Below are positions 49,401-58,460 of a DNA stretch of 64,000 bases, one piece after another. Every line of letters begins with the position of its first letter. Within the stretch, counting starts at the first letter, position 1. The position numbers and the translations under genes were made by a program. The notes under the pieces were generated by a model, which had not been told where the DNA came from, did no database searches, and saw only the letters and a program-made list of their open reading frames with translations. Origin of the DNA: Trematomus loennbergii (Eukaryota; Chordata; Actinopteri; Perciformes; Nototheniidae); assembly GCA_012861695.1 (NCBI GenBank), contig JAAOOA010000033.1, forward strand, positions 13,176,434-13,240,433. Reading direction: 5' to 3'.

Positions 49401-52400
49401 TCATTACCTCTGCCAAGGTGATGTTTTTGATCCGGTTTGATAGTTTATTCGTCAACAAAGAACCCATTAAATGGTGGAGTGGATCTCAAACACTCGGCGG
49501 GTATAAACACAATATTTTACACTCAAGGAGACGGCCTTTGTAATGGTCTGCACACTATGAGTATCGTTGTAGTTATAGATGTGACAGAAACCAAAAGAAA
49601 GGAGCATGATATTATTGGTTCGAGAAACTTTCTAAGGAGACATATTTTATTATAATTAAGTGTATGACCCTGATGAAATGACAGAGAGCTAAAAAAACAG
49701 GTACAAAGATGTTGTATTTGTAGAAAACATTCATTTGTAAATCAAAAAATTTGATAACGTGTTTACCTTGAAGGAGATCTCGTACTGTTCTCCTCCCCAG
49801 ATCTCCAGACCAGTGTCGTATCCTCCCAGCTCCCAGAACCACTTCCTGTCCACAGAAAACAGTCCACCTGCCATCACTGGTGACCTGCAGGAAAATCACA
49901 ACAGATTTGTAAAACTGATCTGCAGAGCGGCAACATTACCTTCCACTTTTCACTTGCCATATACATTTATAAATGTAATATTTCCTCACAATCTACTGCA
50001 AGACTACTTTGAAGCTCAGTACTTTATCAGAGTCATAGGAACAGAGATGGATCAAACAAAGCAAGAAGACAATCCAAAATCAACGTTAAAAACGTCCTTT
50101 GTGTTATCACAACTGAAAAAGCTGTGAAAAAAAAATACGACGATAGGTGCTCAATGTCTCAATGATTGTATAGTCTAATGTTACCTATTGTGATTTTCTT
50201 TCACTGAAAAGAATGGTCTTGACAATAAGTGAAAACAAAAAGTCAAGAAAATGATTTCTGTTTCAAAATATTACTGTTCATATTGATAAACCTAAAAGCT
50301 CCCGACAAACCAAACGATTGTGTCCGTTAGTGTTGCTCTAAATAGTTCCTCCTGAATATCATTTTCTCAGATTTTCATTGCAATATGTTCCCAATTTTGC
50401 TTACATGGTTTTATATGCTTCACAATGAATGAATCTTAGGTGGAATATTGTATTGTGCTTCATGAGTGTTTGTTATGCATGTATGTATTCTCTTTGCTGT
50501 GACTATGTTAGAATCCATTGTAGCTGTTGTAAAGCCAAGTCTCCTGCAGAATACAACACAGACACGAGACGTTGAAAGCAAGTCAGAGTTCATGTATTTA
50601 TGGTGGCCCAATTTCTAACCAGATAATGAAGATGCACTGAACAAAGCAGAACCAATTAACCCACTATAGAGCGCTGTGGCTTCTGTCTGACAAGCTCTGT
50701 GCCGCTGAGTGCACGGCTTGTTAGCTGTTGTATCGCTGCTGTACTTCATTGCACCTGCTGCTCCATTTATTCTGCCTCAGGTGTGCTGTAGCTGCACACA
50801 CACAGATGTACTCTTATTTCTTGTAAGGAAACCACCTATACTTCCAGTTATAGTTCCACGAGAAACAATCATAAATCTGCAAGTTGTGGTTTTAGTTGGT
50901 TCCAAACCTCTGAATTTTCTATAAATCTACAATGAAAGACAATGTCAGTTATACATTATGAATAGGTTTCTATCAAGTACATGTATGTTTTTTGTTGTAG
51001 AAACATTACTGTCAGGCAATTGTAATCATTGTTTTCCATGCATACAGTATATCGTATGGTTGCAAATCCGAAATGATTTTTAAGTCATTTTGGTGTCATG
51101 ATATTCTGTGCAGCATAGCTTGTTAATGTCCCTTATTTTGATTATTTAAGAGAACTAAGTTAAGTTTACTGCGAGAACAATTTACTTTAACTCAATGAAT
51201 GCAACACTGATCTTATCAACCAATAAACAAAAGAAATTCCCACGAAAATGCATTCCTCTACAGTCCAGAAATATCACACTAGGTTATTTTTTTTATCCGT
51301 TTAAGTACATTATATATATATACATCCCAGTCAAACGCCCCTCGCATAGCATCCCCTGCCTATGTGTCATAGCCAAAGTTGTCGTGGTCGATCACATCGA
51401 TCATCGGACACACGATGATCTTCCTGTTCTGGGCAATTCGGTCTAAAAAACAACAGTTTCTTCAGCTAATGTGCAGGGCTTAGAGTTGAGTTTGTAGTCT
51501 GGTTAGAAAAACATTGTTTGTAAATGGAAATTCCCCACGAAAATGCACAGTCCAGAAATATCATAATAGGTTATTTTCTTGCAGGTACACAAGGTTGGCA
51601 TAGTAACGGGCCTTTCATCAGGCAGAAGTCAGAGGCAGGCGGTCAGCAGGAAGTCTGCTGCCGCCAAAGTCATCCCCGAGGAGGATGAATTAAAGGCAAG
51701 CAGGGCAGCTTCTGTACTGTCAGGAGTGAGCAACGAATCCGGGGTCTTCCCATGCCTCATGAGCACTGAGCACAGACACTGTTCCCGTGGTGATAATAGC
51801 CAGGTATATGCAGTTTTCCTTCTCCAAGGGTGAAGAGGATTAAATGAATCCAACAGGGATTACAAACACCTCTGTACTTCCCTCTGGCATTTGTTCAGTT
51901 TTATTTCTACAACATATCCGTGTCACACGCACAATAATGTTGTATATTCAATATCAGCATATTTACAGATAGGGTTTACAGGGTTTGGTCTTAGTTAGAA
52001 ACAGCAGCTACAATTTTCCAATATGTTATGCCGGTCAAAAACCGTGAAGCCGATAAAAAGGGTTTGAGTGAGTAAAACATTAATATGATAAAAATAAACA
52101 TTTGATTTGATCATGTCTGTTTTAGAGTGCTGGATTCTCACTGGCTGAAATACAGTTCTGCGTGGCAGCTGCAGTCAAATAGCACAGAGGTTATTGACTT
52201 TGCCTGAAATAACAACCCATTGCATTCCAAATTGGTCTAAATCCAAATTGGAATACATTTAAGCACAAAGGATCAGTTTGAAACGTTGCAGGGAATGGAC
52301 TTAACTACCGCTGAGACATCGTGAAGCAGAGTAAATTAAGCTAACAGCTTTAGAAACGTTTTGGGTTGTGTTAATTAGAAAAGCTCACATTGCATTTACA

Positions 52401-54865
52401 AAAGCAACACACTGTGTAGCCCTAATTACCTCAGAATGATTTATTGTCGAATATCCCTGAAGTAAATCAAATTTCACTCTTTAAATGTAGGTATATTGTT
52501 TTCCATAGTAAGCATAGGACACAAACAATGCATTTCTTCAATCCTCCCTTCCCCACTGCAACACTACACAAGGGGCAACAAGGGGAACAAGGGGGTGAAG
52601 GCCATGTTGGGACATTTCATTATCTGTTAGTAAATCAAAGTGATTTGCTGTTACCAATAACCAAGTACACACGATGCAAATGTTGCATATTAATAAAGGA
52701 ACAAAAAAAGAATCACAAATGGGCATTTGCCACCTGTTTGTAGTTGCTCCACATGGAACATGCTATGGCTGTAAGTAGGAGCATCACTAAGCTAAATGTT
52801 TAATTCATAGGTTGACACAGTGTCTACAGTAAGAAGAGCACTGCAGTGCAGCAGTGAAGTGGTGCTCAGGGGGTGTTTGACTTCCACTGAACTGAGTGTT
52901 GGTTAGAGCATAATGGATTACCCCCCCTGCTGGGTCTCAGATAAAAGGTAAAAAGTAATCAAACAATGGCTTTCAACTGTCCGCACCAACTACACACATC
53001 TGTGACATCAAGGTAAGGGAGGTAGGGGTGCATTAGTTGACAACTTCTTCTGTACAGCACATCTATAAGTGCTACAGATGTCACATACATAAATGACTCA
53101 ACGATGACAAAGAGTACAGTGTGTTAACTCAAGAAAAAGTTATCCTGGCATGATAAAGATAACAACAGCAGAAACAAGAAAAAGAAGGATCCTCAAGTAT
53201 AACCTTAAGGTGGACAATAAAATAAATTATCCTATAACTGATAGACAAAACACACTCTTGTTACTCACTCGAACGGTTCACTGGGGTCGTCCCTTGCAGC
53301 TCCGGAGGGATGGGTATCCGTTTATAGTACATTTCCCAGTCAAACGCCCCTCGCATGGCATCCCCTGCCTGTGTGTCATAGCCAAAGTTGTCGTGGTCGA
53401 TCACATCGATCATCGGACACACGATGATCTTCCTGTTCTGGGCGATTCGGTCTAAAAAAAACATAGTTTGTTCAGCTAATTTGTAGTCTGGTTAAAAAAA
53501 ATATTGTTTGTTATTTTTTAATAAAAGGAAATTCCTGAAGAAAAGCAGCCAGGGGCTTTATGAAAATATCATGGTCAAGGGATTTGGCCACATAGTAGTC
53601 ATTATCTATGACTACACAAAATATGGCCTTTTCTTGACCTTGTGTCCAGCATAAGCCTTGAGTGATGTTTTTTTTTTCAACTTTACTGTGAATATAGAGA
53701 TTGAAGGAAAACTATGAGAGGCCGTCGAGCTCACAACTCATACTTGGTCTTACAAACAATATCAGAATCTCACGTGTACACCACCAGACTCTTTCACACA
53801 CAGTATCATACCGTCTTTAACATACTGTCATTTCCTCCTTGGAAGTGAGTTTGATTGAAAAGGAAGTTGCACTAAATTCTCAGTTCCTGATTGGCTCTAC
53901 GTTTTTAGCTTGACGGACACCGCCCACAATGGCAGTTGACTGCTACTATTTTTCCCGATGCACCTGAAGAGTAAAAGGGTCAAGTCCGTCAGAAAGCAAT
54001 GACTGTAAGTAAGTTTGATTTATGGCCCAGACAAAAGTGTGTGAAAGAGAGTATGATTGTGCGTGTAAAAGTGTTTAGCAATATGTATAACATAGTTTAA
54101 TGGTGTATTTGTGAGATTCTGATATTGTTTGTAAGACTCTGGGTGTTTCTCAATCGCGAGTAAAGCTGCTTCAGAGCCACTATTTCAAGCATACTACGTC
54201 ATCGAGTGGCCGCGAAGTACTGTTCCAATCTCCAGTATACTTGGAAATCTACCGAGGCCGGCGTACTCCGTTTGGAGAAATATCGAGTCTGCACATGAGT
54301 AGACTTTGCGGTCTTAAAATCCCCACAATGCTTTGCGCACGGACCAATTTCCCCAAATCTGTGGCGGAAGATGTAAGGCGGGGCCTCTCATATGACGCAC
54401 ACCTGCACACTTGCTAGCGTGTTCCACACTTCGTTTTCCGAATGCCAGGAAGTATTCTTGACTCGCTTCTGAAGCAAATGCTCGGCAGACATGTGCTACC
54501 AAGCAAGCGTACTCGCGATTGAGAAACACCCCAAGTATGAGTTGTGAGCTAGACGCCTCTCATAGAAAACTACCAAGGATGTAGATCAGCTGGAAAAGCC
54601 TCACATTGTTAACTATTGTAAAAGCAAATTGAATTCACTAAATCACTTTGTATGACTGATGTGGTTTTGTATTTCTCACCCAGCAGTGGAGGAAGCCAGT
54701 TGGCGTTGGCCTCACAGTGAGAGTCCAGGAAGGTGATGACTTCTCCTTTAGCAGCACCAGCTCCCAGCAGGCGAGTCCTGATCAGCCCCTCCCTCTTCTT
54801 GGTCCTCATGATGCGAACTTTGGGCATACGCATCATGTATTCCTCCAACGGCAACTTCAGGTGCT
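38945..54865 (-). CDS. galnt10, last eight coding exons (5' part outside window)
   Basis: Polypeptide N-acetylgalactosaminyltransferase 10 is a Golgi type II membrane enzyme. It transfers GalNAc from UDP-GalNAc to Ser/Thr, with a known preference for already glycosylated peptides, in mucin-type O-glycosylation. Eight exons with consensus splice sites (54680-54865, 53269-53451, 49767-49884, 44667-44774, 41918-42139, 40352-40468, 39986-40135, 38945-39109) encode about 415 of the usual roughly 600 residues. Visible landmarks are the Mn-binding [25 protein letters not shown], the Gal/GalNAc-transferase motif [18 protein letters not shown], and a ricin-type lectin domain with QLW and QQW repeats. 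Similarity to vertebrate GALNT10 is stronger than to other GALNTs that I can recall. Two exons carry indels (one base missing in the second exon listed; +1 and -1 in the fourth), so the literal reading frame is broken. The cytoplasmic tail, membrane anchor, stem and first catalytic part lie beyond 64000. Confidence 0.92.
39986..40135 (-). CDS. galnt10 exon, lectin domain middle
   Basis: It encodes [38 protein letters not shown] and [12 protein letters not shown]. The YDCH and NQLW motifs mark the second lectin repeat. 150 bases (50 codons), phase 0, donor GAG|GTATGA. Intact. Confidence 0.95.
40352..40468 (-). CDS. galnt10 exon, lectin domain start
   Basis: It encodes [20 protein letters not shown] and [19 protein letters not shown], the first repeat of the ricin-type lectin domain, with its Cys pair. 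117 bases (39 codons), phase 0, acceptor TTTGTAG, donor CAG|GTGATT. Intact. Confidence 0.95.
40774..41274 (+). CDS. ZMYM1/hAT-type transposase N-terminal ORF
   Basis: A 166-codon frame starting [17 protein letters not shown], followed by KQTKLDRFF, a Ser/Pro-rich linker and [17 protein letters not shown]. The KSGAQKRK start, the aromatic LDRFF motif and the GPCRP segment resemble the N-terminal leader of ZMYM1-like (KIAA/TTF-type) hAT transposases, which normally continue into a zinc finger, a DDE core and a dimerisation domain; none of these follows. Downstream, GTTACGCCACTG at 41433-41444 matches a hAT right terminus (inverse CAGTGGCGTAAC). The left terminus was not found. It sits antisense inside a galnt10 intron and is probably the remnant of an internally deleted element. 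Confidence 0.6.
   Translation: MYSKPKSGAQKRKDKREQGDVTAKQTKLDRFFCHTSSSKSSANVSNVDVQRQPEPEANDSSPASPPSLPSSSTSEAVSVAVQPSSPASQKERLDLAVPGGGPTVPPRAPTDRGLYGAIETPDAKIKSYIIATGPCRPTGPFPRDKHQGNRCNPLLSSLCRCQAVVV
41275..41444 (+). mobile_element. Right end of the hAT remnant
   Basis: Noncoding tail after the hAT-type ORF, ending in the hAT-like terminus GTTACGCCACTG. It includes a short G run near 41385-41393. Confidence 0.5.
41918..42139 (-). CDS. galnt10 exon joining catalytic and lectin domains
   Basis: It encodes [40 protein letters not shown] and [18 protein letters not shown], ending AAAWGE. The [13 protein letters not shown] block is among the most conserved of GT27 enzymes; the later part is the linker to the lectin domain. 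It is intact, 222 bases (74 codons), phase 0 at both ends, with acceptor TTTCAG and donor GAG|GTAAGG. Confidence 0.95.
42140..44666. other. galnt10 intron with microsatellite
   Basis: Apart from the GT tract at 43307-43475, no gene, exon or repeat boundary is supported. Confidence 0.5.
43307..43475. repeat. Long interrupted (GT)n microsatellite
   Basis: About 170 bases of GT units broken by a few extra G or T. All long Cys/Val and Thr/His ORFs here are artefacts. Confidence 0.95.
44667..44774 (-). CDS. galnt10 exon with two compensating indels
   Basis: Good acceptor (CCTGTAG) and donor (AAG|GTAATT); the length of 108 bases equals 36 codons, as in the family. It starts VWMC, then has one extra T in a TGTGTGTGG run. 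The next block, [20 protein letters not shown], is readable only in a shifted frame, and a missing C in GTCCTGG returns to the frame encoding GISLAK. The His of VGHIYRK, a metal ligand in GT27 enzymes, lies in the shifted block. As written there is an in-frame TAG. The base changes are at plus-strand 44756-44767 and 44687-44691. Confidence 0.9.
44775..45122. other. galnt10 intron, purine-rich
   Basis: Purine-rich intron sequence of GAGG/AAGA runs at about 44870-45060 with no coding content. Confidence 0.5.
45127..45612. mobile_element. piggyBac-type MITE in galnt10 intron
   Basis: The left end CCCTCCTGTTGTCTTCGAGT is the inverse of the right end (GACAATAGGAGGG at its tip), and TTAA flanks both sides (45123-45126 and 45613-45616). 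Inner repeats with GGTCAAATTTGACC-like sequence are typical of a common teleost piggyBac derivative. No transposase is present. Confidence 0.87.
45645..45890. mobile_element. One-ended MITE fragment
   Basis: It ends in ATAATAGGGCCCCTTTTA with GAAAATGAGCATA just inside, the terminus of a common teleost inverted-repeat MITE. The opposite terminus is not found nearby. Confidence 0.45.
45891..49766. other. galnt10 intron, largely unrecognised
   Basis: About 3.9 kb of AT-rich intron without exons that I can support. Scattered short ORFs are not conserved-looking, and no repeat termini were identified. Confidence 0.5.
49767..49884 (-). CDS. galnt10 exon with WGGEQYE motif
   Basis: The acceptor CCTGCAG and donor AAG|GTAAAC are consensus. 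It encodes [20 protein letters not shown], then [19 protein letters not shown], the conserved Gal/GalNAc-transferase motif whose acidic residues contact the substrate. It is intact, 118 bases, and completes the codon split by the previous phase-2 intron. Confidence 0.94.
49900..51235. other. galnt10 intron, nothing recognised
   Basis: AT-rich intron sequence without a repeat terminus or exon that I can support. Confidence 0.5.
51236..51292. repeat. Direct repeat flanking the duplicated exon (copy 1)
   Basis: ATTCCCACGAAAATGC and TCCAGAAATATCA followed by TAGGTTATTTT recur at 51530-51579 in the same orientation. The duplicated exon lies exactly between the two copies. Confidence 0.75.
51321..51442 (-). 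pseudogene. Partial duplicate of the galnt10 exon
   Basis: This is a copy of the 5' two-thirds of exon 53269-53451 plus its upstream intron flank, in the same orientation about 2 kb further along the gene. Over roughly 118 exon bases I count three differences, all C-to-T on the coding strand. One turns the CAG of YDTQAG into a TAG stop. The acceptor AG is kept; the 3' part and donor are lost into an AT repeat. It lies in the intron before exon 49767-49884. Confidence 0.88.
51530..51579. repeat. Direct repeat flanking the duplicated exon (copy 2)
   Basis: Second copy of the 51236-51292 repeat, with a short internal deletion. It leads directly into the exon-like segment at 51585. Confidence 0.75.
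51585..51803 (+). other. Exon-like open segment, unidentified
   Basis: It is bounded by TTTTCTTGCAG| and CAG|GTATAT, 219 bases long (73 codons) and open throughout in frame 0. It is clearly richer in G+C than the intron around it. The frame reads [15 protein letters not shown] through [20 protein letters not shown] to CSRGDNSQ. I do not recognise it. It is antisense to galnt10. It could be a captured exon fragment, an exon of an antisense gene or a mobile-element piece. Confidence 0.35.
53269..53451 (-). CDS. galnt10 exon, one base short (frameshift)
   Basis: It encodes [20 protein letters not shown], then [20 protein letters not shown] and [10 protein letters not shown], after which the expected DDPSEPFE appears only in the next frame. 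The exon is 183 bases; the phases of its two introns require 184. The missing base falls in the run CAAGGG (plus strand 53291-53295). As written, translation would stop two codons into the next exon. The donor is GA|GTGAGT. Confidence 0.9.
53452..53710. other. galnt10 intron flank
   Basis: The first about 90 bases are the source of the intron part of the 51321-51535 duplicate; nothing else is recognised. Confidence 0.55.
53711..54575. mobile_element. Inverted-repeat element hosting a nested MITE
   Basis: CTATGAGAGGC at about 53711, followed by GCTCACAACTCATACTTGG and ACAAACAATATCAGAATCTCAC, reappears inverted at about 54110-54138 and 54532-54574. The right arm is split by the GGGTGTTTCTC MITE at 54141-54531. 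The centre (53780-54110) contains a weak inverted pair but no gene. Confidence 0.7.
54141..54531. mobile_element. GGGTGTTTCTC MITE, copy 2
   Basis: A 391-bp inverted-repeat element, nearly identical to copy 1 at 26385-26775, inserted in the right arm of another inverted-repeat element within a galnt10 intron. The 71-codon minus-strand frame across it is incidental. Confidence 0.87.
54680..54865 (-). CDS. galnt10 exon with DSH metal-binding motif
   Basis: The acceptor ATACAG precedes AGCACCTG and the donor is G|GTGAGA. It encodes [10 protein letters not shown], then [25 protein letters not shown] and NWLPPLL. The D-S-H triad holds Mn and UDP-GalNAc in GT27 enzymes. The exon begins in phase 2 of a codon and ends in phase 1. 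It is intact. Confidence 0.93.
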
Positions 54866-55500
54866 CTGTATAGAGGTTAAGGGAGTAAGGGAGTAAGGGG
54901 GGGAAACCCATGTTCAGTGCTGAAAACAATTGTTTTGTTAAGTCGTCTTGTTGCGTTGGTGTGCCATTTCACTTCTTCTCAGCTTAACACATCAACTTCA
55001 ATAACGTTCTTGGTTTCACAGAATACTGTTGGATAACCAACAGAAACAGGTGTTTCAATAAACCACATGGACACAGACAAAGCTAGCAAACAAACCTTGA
55101 TTTCGAAGCAACATATCTGTTTGCTTCAATGTTTTCAGACTGTTATTGAAGTGTGCTGCTACATGATGGACTTTGGTTGTATGATTGTTTACTGCAGCAC
55201 AAAGTGGTGGATGTACAGTAGTCCTTATTTATCTTAAACTAAATCTTGAAAATTGTAGTATTGTTCCCAAACAGTAGCCCATACCACAATCCATTACATT
55301 TGAATACACCATACATAATGGGAAAAACATAATCTAGAATGTAATAGTCATAACTGATTACCTGCATTAGTAGAACTTTGGATTAACTTTTCTTTAATAA
55401 AGTGTGTCCTTTAAGTTGAACTTAAAACATAGATGTTGCATTGCAGTGTTTCCTGCAGCAGCCTGTGATATACTGGCAACCTTTCTATGCTACACATTGC
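54866..55500. other. galnt10 intron upstream of the first visible exon
   Basis: A pyrimidine-rich stretch on the minus strand precedes the acceptor. No further exon is recognised here. Confidence 0.5.
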
Positions 55501-55526
55501 CTTTTGTCGACTGCATGCTGGCATTT

Positions 55527-55589
55527 GGGATAGGCTCCAGCCCTCTGTGACCCTGCACAGGATAAGTGCTTTAGAGATATGGATGGATG
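55527..55589 (+). repeat. LINE/SINE 3'-tail-like repeat
   Basis: GGGATAGGCTCCAGCCC, GACCCTGCACAGGATAAG and a terminal ATGGATGGATG match the 3' tail of a very common fish L2-type repeat. Only the tail is present. Confidence 0.7.
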
Positions 55590-57700
55590 CCTACTGCAGT
55601 AGCACTGAAGGACTAGGCAGGATGGGGAAATCTTTAAAAAACAAACGCAGCTGACACATTTTGCAGGTCCCCTAATGTCTTTACATTACTTGCATTTGGG
55701 ATGTTTACATTGTCAGAACATTAAACTGCACAGGCAATGACTCAGACTGACAAGCTGCAGAACATTGTTGCTTCATTGATGCAGTACAAATGTCTTTAAA
55801 TAACAGATACATGATTTATAGTAATATTGCTTCAGCTAATGCTGTAAACAGCCAACATGTATTTGTTGCTGAGATTGACATGTATTGATTAATGACCAAT
55901 CACATGTTGCTTAAAGGAGGAAAGACACACTAATCAAAGGGAATCAAACAAACTTGAAATGCTTGCAGAGACATGCTGCAAGCCGTCTTCTAGACAAACT
56001 GTAACAGGTATCCAATACAAGTAAAAAGGTTTGTCCAAATTATACCTTTGTAGTGTAAGCAAGGGCCCTATGCCTGCATGTGTAATCAAATCCTTTCCAT
56101 CACTGTAATCAAGTCAATATCTATTTGAAAAGTTCAGCTCTTATTTGTCATAGGAGCAGGTGACTTAATGGTCTCCCTCAAGAGAAGAGGGAGACCATTA
56201 AGATGACATTAAGGACTTTTCTCTTCATGTTTTATTGCGCTTGAGATAAGATTTAAAGACTATATAAAATATTAAAAGGGTATTCATCTCCATCTTTCGG
56301 CTTGATGGTCATAACATATTTGAGCTATGTTTTTGGAAGGGAGCTTGTTTTAAATCAGCTTCTCCGTTTACAGATGCAAGCTTTATTCAAGAATTTAAAA
56401 AGTCTTGTTTCCCCACTGCAATGTGTTTGCTTTACCAGCCCACGCATATTTGACAGTAGCTTTGAGTGTCTGAACTGATCCTCTTGTTAAATACCACGTA
56501 TCTTCATGTTTTCCCTCTTGTTTTATGTTATTAGGGGTGAAAATGAGTTTGTTTTTGTACACTAACATTTTATTTTTGAAGATAACAGGGTGAGCCCTGA
56601 GTGCTCTCAGTGGTTTGAATAGAAATCATTCCTCAAGCAGTCAAAACATGAAATGTAACTTTGACAGGTTCTTTTGAAAAAGCCCCAGTACTGCCTGTCA
56701 ACAAGAGCAGAGAGAGAAACTCTGAGTTTGAAAAGTTGACCTTCTAACTTTTATTAACTACATCAGACTGAGCTTACATTTGACAGTAACATAAACACAA
56801 AGTGCCCTGAGAGGAACATATTCTGAATATCAATTCAGACAAACTTCAGCAGGAGGGAAAATAACTGTTCATTTGTTATCCTTTTGTAAAGGAGGGAGAG
56901 GAGAACATTTCCCTCCATCTCGGTATTTTCACTCCCCTCAGTTTTCTCTGTTTCTTCTTTTTTACATTGAAACATTTCAAATACAACAGTTTTTTATGGT
57001 CAAAGTAAAACATAAAGCATCGACAGGGATGCGGAACAATACGTCAAGGTCAACAGGGAGGATGTGACAGGAATCATTCGTTCTGACCTCAATACTTATC
57101 TTTGTTCTCCAGAAGTGCTTAAATAGAAGGCTGTGATTTCGATACCTTATTGTTCTCTCAGTTGTTCATTAGAGTCCTGTAATGTCTACTTATTTTTATT
57201 TTTACATATTGGCTAAAATCATGCTATACTAGCTTCTAAGTAAAAGTCAAAACAGATTAATGGATGTTTATTCTTGACTTATTTTTTCAAACACGCTTAT
57301 CTCTACAAAATGTGCGTATCCCTGATTGCGGCATTATTTGAATGACACTTTAAGTTTATAAAGCATAATGAATCAGTTAATTGCTACAAGCTCAAATGTT
57401 ATTGTTCTTTTTAGGAATGCACAACACGTTGATGCAGGTTAGTGTTGTTTAACACACTGAATGAAAGTAGCCTTCATTATAACACTCAATTCTGCAAAAA
57501 ACAAACTCAATAACCTTCAAGCTGATTGTTTGCGGTGCTGTTTAATTTGATTATTCTTTTTTTATCTGTTACAACATTTCTCTATATATCACTGCATCCA
57601 AACAAATTCCAGCTCTAATCCATCCCTCCATCCCCAATTTCAGATGTATTTAAAGTATTTTTCTCTGGTTTATAGATTTTCTCTGACTTCAGTGAAGGTC
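55590..57700. other. galnt10 intron or 5' region, with one perfect hairpin
   Basis: Mostly AT-rich with no supported exon. It contains the 16-bp hairpin listed separately. Confidence 0.5.
56164..56202. repeat. Perfect 16-bp inverted repeat, 7-nt loop
   Basis: CTTAATGGTCTCCCTC is followed after AAGAGAA by its exact reverse complement. It could form a stable RNA stem in the galnt10 pre-mRNA. No T run follows, and no known RNA family is recognised. Confidence 0.75.
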
Positions 57701-57729
57701 AGTGGTGTATATTTTCTGTTGCCGTGTTT

Positions 57730-58460
57730 ATTGTGTTGCACAGCAGATGACCTACAAGCTGTAAAGTGTGACATTGCAACAAGGGCGGAAGGTCTCCGTG
57801 AGGTAGGCGCCAAACTGCGTGGAAAAGGCGAGCTGTCCTCCCCGAATGTTCCTGCCATAAATCAAGCTATTAAAAACTGACCATTACGAGCCTGACTCTG
57901 TCTCTTTGTAAACGGGCACCCTACACAAAGTGACGCTTACACCATCCTGTTAATGACAGGAAGCAAGGCACAATTAATCAAGGAACATTCACCCCGAGTG
58001 TGTGGAGATCTTGTATGGGGATAGGTGAGGGAGAAAGATCACAGCATTTAATTATGATTGGTTAAGTTTTGCTGAATAAATTGGAATACTGCTCTCAATG
58101 TTTACCAACAGCAAGGAGGCAATTAATCACGCTAATGAGAGTGAGCTGATGTCGGCAAACACATTAGTCTTTATTAAAATGTGAAGCGGAGGAGATTGGA
58201 GGGCTGAGGCATCCTGGATGTCAGGGTCATTTCACAGCTTGGAGTAGTGGGATGCATCGCATGAATCGCTCCCCAGGTCGGTGATCAAATCCAGGCAATT
58301 TATTCAGAGCAGACTCCACCGGAACTCCCAGCCTACCATTCATCTCTTTAAGTTGTTCTACCTCCCTGCAGGCCGTCACTCACGCATTTCTCCTGTGGAC
58401 GTTGCCTGAGCTGCCCGGCCTTCTTTCATCTACTCAAATGGGGCCGTACTCAAACATGAA
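57730..58460. other. Balanced-composition stretch, possible conserved noncoding DNA
   Basis: This region departs from the AT-rich background. It includes blocks such as TGACCATTACGAGCCTGACT and ACACAAAGTGACGCTTACAC, with no coding frame of note. Conservation cannot be judged from one sequence. Confidence 0.3.

Noticed and set aside
41894..54929. Assignment of the gene to another GALNT paralogue
   Set aside because: The [40 protein letters not shown] and lectin-end sequences fit GALNT10 better than the other family members that I can recall.
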